Positions 23,977 through 30,510 of a stretch of 35,080 bases of DNA are shown piece by piece. Within the stretch, counting starts at the first letter, position 1; each line of letters begins with the position of its first letter. The position numbers and the translations under genes are program-made. The notes beneath the pieces were generated by a model. The model saw nothing but the letters and a program-made list of their open reading frames with translations. It was not told the DNA's origin and made no database searches. Origin of the DNA: Candidatus Neomicrothrix sp. (GTDB lineage: Bacteria > Actinomycetota > Acidimicrobiia > Acidimicrobiales > Aldehydirespiratoraceae). The stretch is taken from contig JAFMKU010000016.1 of the NCBI GenBank assembly GCA_017852795.1, positions 1 to 35,080 of the forward strand. Direction: 5' to 3'.

Positions 23977-25187
23977 CCGCCGAGCAGGCTCGGGCGTGGG
24001 GAGCGGAGGGAGACCACAGCCCGCTGATGAACAACTACGGGTCTCCACCCCGGCTGTTCGTGCGGGGTCAGGGCGCGGAGGTGTTCGACGCTGACGGGAC
24101 GAGCTACGTCGATTTCTTGTGTGGGATCGCAGTTACCGGTCTCGGTCACGCCCATCCGGCGATCACCGCGGCGATCACCGCGCAAGCTGCGAAGCTGACC
24201 CACACGTCGAACTTGTTCGCCAACGAACATCAGGCACCGGTCGCCGAGTGCCTTTCGCGGTTGATTGACGGAGGTTCAGGTCAGGTCCTGTTCCAGAACT
24301 CCGGGGCGGAAGCCAACGAGGCGGCGATCAAACTGGTGCGCAAATACCAGGGACGGGGCCGCCATGGGGTGGTGAGCGCCCTGCGGAGTTTCCACGGCCG
24401 CACCATGGCGGCGTTGGCTGCCACCGGCCAACCCGAAAAGCACGAACCGTACCAACCACTTCCGGAAGGGTTTCGGCATGTGGTTTGGAATGACCTTGAC
24501 GAGTTCGAACGCTCCTTGGTCCCCGAAGTTGGTGGGGTCATTTTGGAATCTGTTCAGGGCGAAGGCGGGGTCAACCCGGCCCGCGACGACTATCTCCAAG
24601 GCGTGCGCAAGCTCTGTGATGAGCGGGGGATCCTGCTCATCATGGACGAAGTGCAAACCGGTATGGGTCGAACCGGTCGCTGGTTCGGGTTCCAACACGC
24701 CGGGATCGTGCCCGACGTGGTGACCATGGCCAAAGGCATCGCCAACGGGATGCCGGTCGGCGCGGTTTGGGCCCGCGATGAGGTGGCGGCTGCGTTCGGA
24801 CCCGGCGACCACGGATCAACCTACGGTGGGCAGGCGTTGGCGTTGTCCGCGGCGCGAGCCACCCTCACCGAACTCGAAGCCATCGACGCACCGGCGCTGG
24901 CGCAACGACTCGAAGGGGTGTTCCGGCACCATCTCGAAGCACTGCCTGGGGTTGATCATGTGCGAGGACGCGGCCTGTTGTTGGGGGTTGAACTCAACGA
25001 CGAAGGTCGGGCGGGTAGATCGGGAGCGGAGATCGCTCGGGCCTGTCTCGACAAAGGGATGATCTGTAGCGGGGTAACCCCCACCGCGTTGCGGCTAGCG
25101 CCCCCGTATGTCATCTCCGACCAACAAATCGAATACGGCGTCGGAGTTCTGGCCGACGTGCTCGCTGACCATGGAGGTGACCACTGA
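23973..25187 (+). CDS. argD: Acetylornithine aminotransferase
   Basis: Class III PLP aminotransferase that makes N-acetylornithine from the semialdehyde and glutamate. NSGAEANEAAIKLVR (109-123) binds the PLP phosphate, Asp225 is in LLIMDEVQTG and the Schiff-base Lys254 in TMAKGIANG. GRGLLLGVEL is the usual late block. The 404 residues are normal. ATG overlaps argB (ATGA) with GGAGA upstream; the argF ATG shares one base with the stop (TGATG). It is distinct from the taurine aminotransferase in this window, which is longer and lacks the arginine context. Some ArgD enzymes also serve lysine synthesis. Confidence 0.96.
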   Translation: MTAEQARAWGAEGDHSPLMNNYGSPPRLFVRGQGAEVFDADGTSYVDFLCGIAVTGLGHAHPAITAAITAQAAKLTHTSNLFANEHQAPVAECLSRLIDGGSGQVLFQNSGAEANEAAIKLVRKYQGRGRHGVVSALRSFHGRTMAALAATGQPEKHEPYQPLPEGFRHVVWNDLDEFERSLVPEVGGVILESVQGEGGVNPARDDYLQGVRKLCDERGILLIMDEVQTGMGRTGRWFGFQHAGIVPDVVTMAKGIANGMPVGAVWARDEVAAAFGPGDHGSTYGGQALALSAARATLTELEAIDAPALAQRLEGVFRHHLEALPGVDHVRGRGLLLGVELNDEGRAGRSGAEIARACLDKGMICSGVTPTALRLAPPYVISDQQIEYGVGVLADVLADHGGDH

Positions 25188-26080
25188 TGCGACACCTAAC
25201 CGAAATCGATGACCTTTCCGCTTCGGAACTTCAAGAGCTGCTGGCCTTGGGAGCCACCGCTGGTGCGCCACCGGTTCTGGCTGGGCAGGGCGCGGCCCTG
25301 ATCTTCGAGAAGCCTTCGGCGCGTACCCGCAACTCGACCGAAATGGCGGTGGTGCAACTCGGGGGACACCCGGTGTACATCCAAGGCCAAGAGGTCGGGT
25401 TTGATACCCGCGAATCGGTCGAGGACGTGACCCGAACCATGGCCTGTTTTCATGCGGTGGTTGCGGCTCGAGTGTTCGACCATTCGGTTGTTGAGCGGAT
25501 GGCCGCGCTTGACGTGGTGCCGATCGTCAACCTGCTCAGCGACCAAGCCCATCCGTTGCAGGCTCTGGCCGATCTGTTGACCATGCAAACCGAATACGGT
25601 TCGCTCGCCGGGCGGTCCGTGGCTTACGTCGGGGACGCCAACAACGTCGCTCGGTCGTTGGCGATCGCCGCGTTGCTGGCCGGAATGGAATTCCGGATTG
25701 CCAGCCCCGACGGGTACGGGTTTCGGCCCGCCGACCACCACCGGATCGCGGCCGTGGGAGGCTCGCTGGTGGTCGCCACCAGCCCCGAAGCCGCGGTCAC
25801 CGGTGCCGACGCGGTGTATACCGACACGTGGACGTCAATGGGTCAGGAAGCAGAAGCCGAACAGCGCCGGCGCGACTTTGCCGGGTTTCAAGTCGACGAG
25901 TCCTTGATGGCTCTGGCCGCGACCAACGCCATCTTTTTGCATTGTCTGCCTGCCCACCGCAACGAAGAAGTCACCGACGGTGTGCTTGACGGTGCCCAGA
26001 GCCGTATTTGGGTCCAGGCTGCCAATCGGATGCACGCGGCCCGGGCTGCTTTCGCCTGGCTGTTGCGGGCCGGGGAGTAG
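25187..26080 (+). CDS. argF: Ornithine carbamoyltransferase
   Basis: Joins carbamoyl phosphate and ornithine to give citrulline. The carbamoyl-phosphate motif is KPSARTRNSTEMA (42-54; SxRTR), the second conserved block is HPLQALADLLT (about 124-134) and the ornithine-binding signature is HCLPAHRNEEV (about 253-263). The 297-residue length is slightly shorter than the typical 305-330. Ala replaces Thr in the STRTR loop, as in a subset of actinobacterial and proteobacterial enzymes. One-base overlap with argD. argR starts two bases after its stop. Confidence 0.96.
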   Translation: MRHLTEIDDLSASELQELLALGATAGAPPVLAGQGAALIFEKPSARTRNSTEMAVVQLGGHPVYIQGQEVGFDTRESVEDVTRTMACFHAVVAARVFDHSVVERMAALDVVPIVNLLSDQAHPLQALADLLTMQTEYGSLAGRSVAYVGDANNVARSLAIAALLAGMEFRIASPDGYGFRPADHHRIAAVGGSLVVATSPEAAVTGADAVYTDTWTSMGQEAEAEQRRRDFAGFQVDESLMALAATNAIFLHCLPAHRNEEVTDGVLDGAQSRIWVQAANRMHAARAAFAWLLRAGE

Positions 26081-26082
26081 CG

Positions 26083-26547
26083 ATGTCAAAAGCTCGCCGT
26101 CAGCACCGCATCGCAGCACTGCTCGAAGAACACGCGGTGACCTCTCAGGGTCAGCTCTGTGAACTGCTCGACCGTGAAGGTTTGGGCACGACACAGGCCA
26201 CGGTCTCGCGTGACCTCGACGATCTTGGTGCGATCAAGGTTCGGGTCCCGGGTGGCGAAACGGTCTACGCCATCCCCGAACATCCCATCGACCGGATCGC
26301 TCCGGAAGATCATTTACGCCGGGTACTCAGCGACTGGGTGGCCGACGTCAACTCGTCGCAGAACCTTGTGGTGCTGCGAACCCCTCCGGGTTCGGCCCAC
26401 GTCGTGGCGTCCGCGCTTGACCGGTCGGGAATGCCTGACATTCTCGGTACCGTCGCCGGCGATGACACGCTGATCGTGGTAGCCCACGAAAAGGTCGGTG
26501 GGGAACGCCTCGCTGAACAACTCCGGCAGCTAGCCAGCCTCGCCTAG
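26083..26547 (+). CDS. argR: Arginine repressor
   Basis: Hexameric, arginine-responsive regulator of the arg genes. The track start at 26008 lies in argF; ATG 26083 directly follows the argF stop and has GGGGAG in front of it, giving 154 residues. The winged helix-turn-helix is residues 1-70, with the signature TQATVSRDLDDLG (37-49). The C-terminal domain has GTVAGDDTLIV, whose Asp-Asp pair contacts arginine. Its location inside the operon it likely controls is the actinobacterial arrangement. The palindrome upstream of argC is its probable target. Its stop codon lies in a 14-bp tandem repeat. Confidence 0.96.
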   Translation: MSKARRQHRIAALLEEHAVTSQGQLCELLDREGLGTTQATVSRDLDDLGAIKVRVPGGETVYAIPEHPIDRIAPEDHLRRVLSDWVADVNSSQNLVVLRTPPGSAHVVASALDRSGMPDILGTVAGDDTLIVVAHEKVGGERLAEQLRQLASLA

Positions 26548-26564
26548 CCAGCCTCGCCTAGCCA
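26531..26564 (+). repeat. 14-bp tandem duplication over the argR stop
   Basis: TAGCCAGCCTCGCC occurs at 26531-26544 and 26545-26558, followed by a partial third copy (TAGCCA). The functional stop is the TAG of copy two. The repeat is exact. It ends the argR coding sequence and fills part of the argR-argG gap. Confidence 0.9.
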
Positions 26565-26573
26565 TGCACTCCC

Positions 26574-26609
26574 GTCCCCTGAATGCAACAAGTCCCCTGA
26601 ACGAAACAA
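26574..26609 (+). repeat. 18-bp tandem repeat in the argR-argG gap
   Basis: GTCCCCTGAATGCAACAA and GTCCCCTGAACGAAACAA lie head to tail with two mismatches. The pair ends a few bases before the argG Shine-Dalgarno sequence (AAAAGGAAC). A regulatory role is possible because ATGCA occurs in the first copy, but spacing does not match a classical ARG box. Confidence 0.85.
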
Positions 26610-26622
26610 AAGGAACAACACC

Positions 26623-27840
26623 ATGAAGGTCGTACTCGCTTACAGCGGTGGTCTGGACACGTCGATCATCCTGCGCTGGTTGCAGGAAACCTACGGTGCC
26701 GAAGTGATCACGTTCACCGCCGACCTCGGTCAAGGCGAAGAGGTTGAACCGGCGCGGGCCAAGGCGCTTCAGATGGGGGTTCCTGCCGAAGCGATCCACA
26801 TCGAAGATCTCCGGGAAGAGTTCGTAGCCGACTTCGTGTTCCCCATGTTCCGGGCCAACACCATCTACGAAGGTGAATACCTGCTGGGAACGTCGATCGC
26901 CCGCCCGCTGATCGCCAAACGGCTCGTTGAGATTGCTGACGCGCACGGGGCGGATGCGATCAGCCACGGGGCGACCGGCAAAGGCAACGATCAGGTGCGG
27001 TTTGAGCTTGGGGCCTACGCGCTGAGCCCCAACATCAAAGTCATTGCGCCATGGCGGGAATGGGACCTTGGGTCTCGGCAGTCGTTGATGGCCTATGCCG
27101 AAGCCCACGACATTCCCATCGAAATGAAGCGAGGCACAAAGTCGCCGTTCTCGATGGATGCCAACCTCCTACACATCTCCTACGAAGGGGGACCGTTGGA
27201 GGATCCGTTTACCGAACCGCCCAGCGAAATGTGGCGTTGGACCGTCAGTCCGGAACAGGCCCCCAACGAAGCGACCTACCTCGATTTGACCTACGAAAAA
27301 GGCGACATTGTTGCCATCGACGGGGTGGCGATGACTCCGGCGCAGGTACTTACCGAACTGAATCGGATCGGTGGTGCCAACGGGGTCGGTCGGCTCGACA
27401 TTGTGGAGAACCGGTTTGTCGGCATGAAAAGTCGGGGGGCGTACGAGACCCCGGGTGGGACGATCATGCTGCGGGCCCATCGGGCCATCGAATCCATCAC
27501 CTTGGATCGGGAAGTGGCCCATCTCAAAGATTCGCTTATGCCGAACTACGCCAAGCTGATCTACAACGGGTTCTGGTGGAGCCCTGAACGCGAAATGCTG
27601 CAGGTAGCGATCGACCACAGCCAGCAGTTCGTCAACGGCGACGTACGGGTGAAGTTGTTCAAAGGCAGCGTGGAGGTGGTTGGTCGTCGCAGCGAAGATT
27701 CGTTGTTCGACGAAAAGATCGCCACGTTTGAAGATGACGAAGGGGCTTACAACCAGGCCGACGCCGAAGGTTTCATCAAGTTGAACGCGTTGCGTCTACG
27801 GAATCTGGCCCGGAAGCGGTCGATGAGCGACGGGGGCTGA
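26623..27840 (+). CDS. argG: Argininosuccinate synthase
   Basis: ATP-dependent condensation of citrulline and aspartate. The N-type PP-loop AYSGGLDTS (6-14) binds ATP. Further blocks are [15 protein letters not shown], which carries the substrate contacts, and EGGPLEDP. The 405-residue length is typical. ATG is preceded by AAAAGGAAC, about 9 nt away. The 75-nt gap after argR is made largely of two tandem duplications and is the only sizeable gap inside the arg cluster. argH follows 1 nt after the stop. Secure. Confidence 0.97.
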   Translation: MKVVLAYSGGLDTSIILRWLQETYGAEVITFTADLGQGEEVEPARAKALQMGVPAEAIHIEDLREEFVADFVFPMFRANTIYEGEYLLGTSIARPLIAKRLVEIADAHGADAISHGATGKGNDQVRFELGAYALSPNIKVIAPWREWDLGSRQSLMAYAEAHDIPIEMKRGTKSPFSMDANLLHISYEGGPLEDPFTEPPSEMWRWTVSPEQAPNEATYLDLTYEKGDIVAIDGVAMTPAQVLTELNRIGGANGVGRLDIVENRFVGMKSRGAYETPGGTIMLRAHRAIESITLDREVAHLKDSLMPNYAKLIYNGFWWSPEREMLQVAIDHSQQFVNGDVRVKLFKGSVEVVGRRSEDSLFDEKIATFEDDEGAYNQADAEGFIKLNALRLRNLARKRSMSDGG

Positions 27841-27841
27841 C

Positions 27842-29203
27842 GTGGGAAACACGCTGTGGCATGGCCGGTTCGCCGGGGGACCCTCCGAGGCGCTTCAGGC
27901 CCTCAACGACTCGCTGCCTTTCGACCAGCGGATGTTCCGGGAGGACATCGCTGGTTCGCGCGCCCATGTGCAGATGCTGGCCGACGTCGGCCTTTTCGAC
28001 CCTGAAGACTGCGCGGCGGTGCTGGCTGCGCTCGACACGGTAGAAGCCGAACTAGAAGCGGGAACGTTCGAGTTCGCGGCCAGCGATGAGGACATCCACA
28101 CCGCGGTGGAGCGGCGAGTTACCGAACTTCACCCAGCCGGGGCGCGGATCCACACCGGCCGGAGCCGCAACGATCAGGTGGCCACCGATCTTCGGCTCTG
28201 GACCAGAAACGCCATCGACCAGATCGATTCGCTGATCGAACGTCTGCAACGGACCCTGCTGGCCCACGCCGAATCGGTGGGTGACGCATACCTTCCTGGC
28301 TACACCCACCTCCAGCAGGCCCAGCCAGTCGCGCTCGCCCATCACCTTCTAGCTCACGGTTGGGCGTTGCAGCGTGACCGGTCACGGCTCGCCGACAACC
28401 GGGCCCGACTCAACGTTTCCCCGCTGGGCGCGGGGGCACTGGCCGGGTCGTCGTTGCCGTTGGATCCGGCTCAGACCGCGGCGGCGCTGGGTTTTGATGC
28501 CGTGTTTGACAACAGTTTGGATGCCGTATCCGACCGGGACTTCGTGGCCGAAACGTTGTTTGATTTGGCGATGCTCGGAGTTCATCTCAGTCGAATGGGC
28601 GAAGAGTTGATCCTCTGGTCATCGAGCGAGTTCGGGTTCGTAACGCTCGACGACGGGTTCTCCACCGGGTCGTCGATGATGCCGCAGAAGAAAAACCCGG
28701 ACATCGCTGAACTAGCCCGGGGTAAAGCCGGTCGGCTGGTAGGCCACCTGACCGGGTTCCTGACCACCCTCAAAGGTCTTCCGCTGGCCTACAACAAAGA
28801 CCTTCAAGAAGACAAAGAACCACTGTTCGATGCGGTCGACACGGTCTGTTTGACCCTGTTGGCCCTCGACGGCATGGTCGCAACCGTGACCTTCGAAGTT
28901 GAAACTATGGCGGTCGGTGCGGACAGCCCGTATTCGGCGGCCACCGATCTCGCCGAGTTTCTCGTGAACCGGCAGATGGCGTTCCGTGACGCTCACGCAG
29001 TGGTCGGTGAGCTGGTCCGCAAGGCGTTGGCCGGGGAGGGTTCCCTGGTTGACCTGGTGGCGGCCAGCCCCGAACTTGGGCCCGAAGCCGCGGACTTGCT
29101 CGCTCCTGGCGTGTCGGTAGCTCGACGGACCACCCACGGGGGTGGGTCTGCGCAGGCGGTCGCGGCGCAGTTGGAACGGTTCCGGCGGGTGCTCAACCGC
29201 TAA
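27842..29203 (+). CDS. argH: Argininosuccinate lyase
   Basis: Splits argininosuccinate into arginine and fumarate, the last step of the pathway. It belongs to the fumarase/aspartase superfamily; its signature GSSMMPQKKNPDIAEL (about 279-294) contains the catalytic serine loop. HTGRSRNDQVATDLRLW and AGYTHLQQAQP-type blocks (PGYTHLQQAQPV) supply the other active-site residues. The start is GTG at 27842, immediately after argG. The 453 residues are typical. It ends the arginine cluster; the following NUDIX gene appears to have its own promoter overlapping argH's downstream region. Confidence 0.97.
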   Translation: MGNTLWHGRFAGGPSEALQALNDSLPFDQRMFREDIAGSRAHVQMLADVGLFDPEDCAAVLAALDTVEAELEAGTFEFAASDEDIHTAVERRVTELHPAGARIHTGRSRNDQVATDLRLWTRNAIDQIDSLIERLQRTLLAHAESVGDAYLPGYTHLQQAQPVALAHHLLAHGWALQRDRSRLADNRARLNVSPLGAGALAGSSLPLDPAQTAAALGFDAVFDNSLDAVSDRDFVAETLFDLAMLGVHLSRMGEELILWSSSEFGFVTLDDGFSTGSSMMPQKKNPDIAELARGKAGRLVGHLTGFLTTLKGLPLAYNKDLQEDKEPLFDAVDTVCLTLLALDGMVATVTFEVETMAVGADSPYSAATDLAEFLVNRQMAFRDAHAVVGELVRKALAGEGSLVDLVAASPELGPEAADLLAPGVSVARRTTHGGGSAQAVAAQLERFRRVLNR

Positions 29204-29248
29204 CTCCGGTTGGCGAGCGGTGCTTCGGTGAACGACCGGGCGAAAAGG

Positions 29249-29254
29249 TACGCT
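29249..29254 (+). promoter_or_regulatory. -10 element (TACGCT) of the NUDIX gene, leaderless
   Basis: TACGCT ends 6 nt before the GTG at 29261. This spacing, repeated at other genes here, argues for the GTG 29261 start over the upstream TTG 29210 or GTG 29228. No recognisable -35. Confidence 0.4.
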
Positions 29255-29260
29255 CCGGGC

Positions 29261-29866
29261 GTGGCTCACTGGTTGACCTTTTCCGATCCGCGCCTTGAGC
29301 CGACCCAGGACACTGCGGCCGTTCGGGCCGTGCTCGAGGCGGTGCACTCCCCGGAACTTGCCGCAACCCGCACGCAGATGTTGGAGCTGCTCGACACCCG
29401 TCCCGACCCGTTGAACCGGACCGAGCGGCCCGGACATTTCACCGGTTCGGCGCTGGTGGTCGACGAACAGCGCGAACGGCTTCTGGTGCTGTTTCACACC
29501 AAACTCCAGATTTGGGTACAGCCCGGCGGTCACGCCGATGGCGACGCCAACCTCGCTCACGTAGCCCTCCGAGAAGCCACCGAAGAAACAGGAATGAGCG
29601 GCTTGGCGGTCTGGAGCAGCGTCGTTGATCTTGACATCCACGAGGTGCGTCCCCCAGCCGAAGACCCGCATCTGCATCACGACGTGCGGTTTCTGGTTGT
29701 GGCCGGACCGGACTCGGTGTTGGATCCCAACGAGGAGTCGCAGGCGCATCGCTGGGTCGATGAACGCGAACTCGCCCAGTTCGGAGCCGACGCCGGGCTA
29801 CTGCGACTGGCCCGGCAGGCCATGGTGCTGGCCGGTGAGCTACCTGAAGTTGGGCCTAGGCGCTGA
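29261..29866 (+). CDS. NUDIX hydrolase
   Basis: Hydrolyses a nucleoside diphosphate linked to another group; the substrate is unknown. The NUDIX box is GGHADGDANLAHVALREATEETGM: the REAxEExG metal-binding core is intact and the first box glutamate is replaced by Ala, as in many actinobacterial members. The start is uncertain: GTG 29261 (201 residues, MAHWLTF) has a leaderless -10; TTG 29210 gives 218 residues. An N-terminal region of ~60 residues precedes the fold (about 60-190). It follows argH but is probably transcribed alone. Its stop is inside a 17-bp tandem repeat. Confidence 0.85.
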   Translation: MAHWLTFSDPRLEPTQDTAAVRAVLEAVHSPELAATRTQMLELLDTRPDPLNRTERPGHFTGSALVVDEQRERLLVLFHTKLQIWVQPGGHADGDANLAHVALREATEETGMSGLAVWSSVVDLDIHEVRPPAEDPHLHHDVRFLVVAGPDSVLDPNEESQAHRWVDERELAQFGADAGLLRLARQAMVLAGELPEVGPRR

Positions 29867-29901
29867 GGTTGCCCCGTTGCTGAGGTTGCCCCGTTGCTGA
29901 G
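29862..29901 (+). repeat. 17-bp tandem duplication over the NUDIX gene stop
   Basis: GCTGAGGTTGCCCCGTT occurs at 29862-29878 and 29879-29895, followed by GCTGAG. The gene's stop TGA (29864-29866) is in copy one, so the later copies lie in untranslated DNA. The repeat is exact. It lies between two convergent genes. Confidence 0.9.
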
Positions 29902-29921
29902 AATGCCAGTGTGCCGGTGGG

Positions 29922-30503
29922 TTAGATGTCGCCGGGTACGCGGCACGACGGCATGTCGTTCACGTTGGCCAGACCATCAATTCGCCGGGTGTAAAACCCG
30001 CCGGGGATCCGTTCTTGAACCAGAAACGCCAGTTCCCGGTCCGGGGTGTCGGCGGTGGCGTTTTCAAGCCGGTCGACGTGGGCCCAACGATCCACCAGAT
30101 AGCCCTGCTCCCAATCTTCGAACCAGAGGTTGAGCGTCTCACGGTCTTGGGCGTCGGTGACCAGCGGCATCAGGGCTCGAAGGTCTTCGATGAGGCGGGC
30201 GGTGATCTCGGTGCCTTCTCGCACGTACACGGCTCGTTCCTGCGGGGAAGTGATCGTGTGCGCGACGGGGAAAGCATCGATGGCTTCCTGAGCCGCAGCA
30301 CAGAGAGGTTCTGCGGCTTGCGCGAATTGGGTGGACTGGAATCGGTCAGGGTTGTCGCGGGGAGCGAAGAGGTAGATCCAACCCCACATGACCACCAGCG
30401 CGGCGAGCACCGCTAACACCAGCAAGCGCCGCCATGTCCAACCTCGAGCCACCGCCAGTTGCGGGAACGATTCAAGCGGTGAGACGTACGGGGAGTCGTT
30501 CAT
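29922..30503 (-). CDS. Membrane-anchored hypothetical protein downstream of the PBP gene
   Basis: I do not recognise this 193-residue protein. One membrane segment at about residues 27-47 (LLVLAVLAALVVMWGWIYLF) follows a short cytoplasmic N-terminus (YVSPLESFPQ...RGWTWRR), and the positively charged residues before the segment predict that the C-terminal ~145 residues lie outside. That part is largely helical and acidic (DAQDRETLNLWFEDWEQGYLVDRW), with two cysteines far apart. It begins 8 nt after the PBP stop on the same strand, so it probably shares the PBP transcript and could act at the cell envelope, but that is only inference. It may be lineage-specific. Confidence 0.7.
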   Translation of the reverse strand: MNDSPYVSPLESFPQLAVARGWTWRRLLVLAVLAALVVMWGWIYLFAPRDNPDRFQSTQFAQAAEPLCAAAQEAIDAFPVAHTITSPQERAVYVREGTEITARLIEDLRALMPLVTDAQDRETLNLWFEDWEQGYLVDRWAHVDRLENATADTPDRELAFLVQERIPGGFYTRRIDGLANVNDMPSCRVPGDI

Positions 30504-30510
30504 AGGGTGC

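Noticed and set aside
26564-26588. ARG box before argG
   Set aside because: Two ATGCA words occur, but in direct orientation and about 19 bp apart, unlike the compact palindrome at argC.
28712-29749. 345-aa minus-strand ORF
   Set aside because: Crosses argH and the NUDIX gene in antisense and includes no start or motif support.
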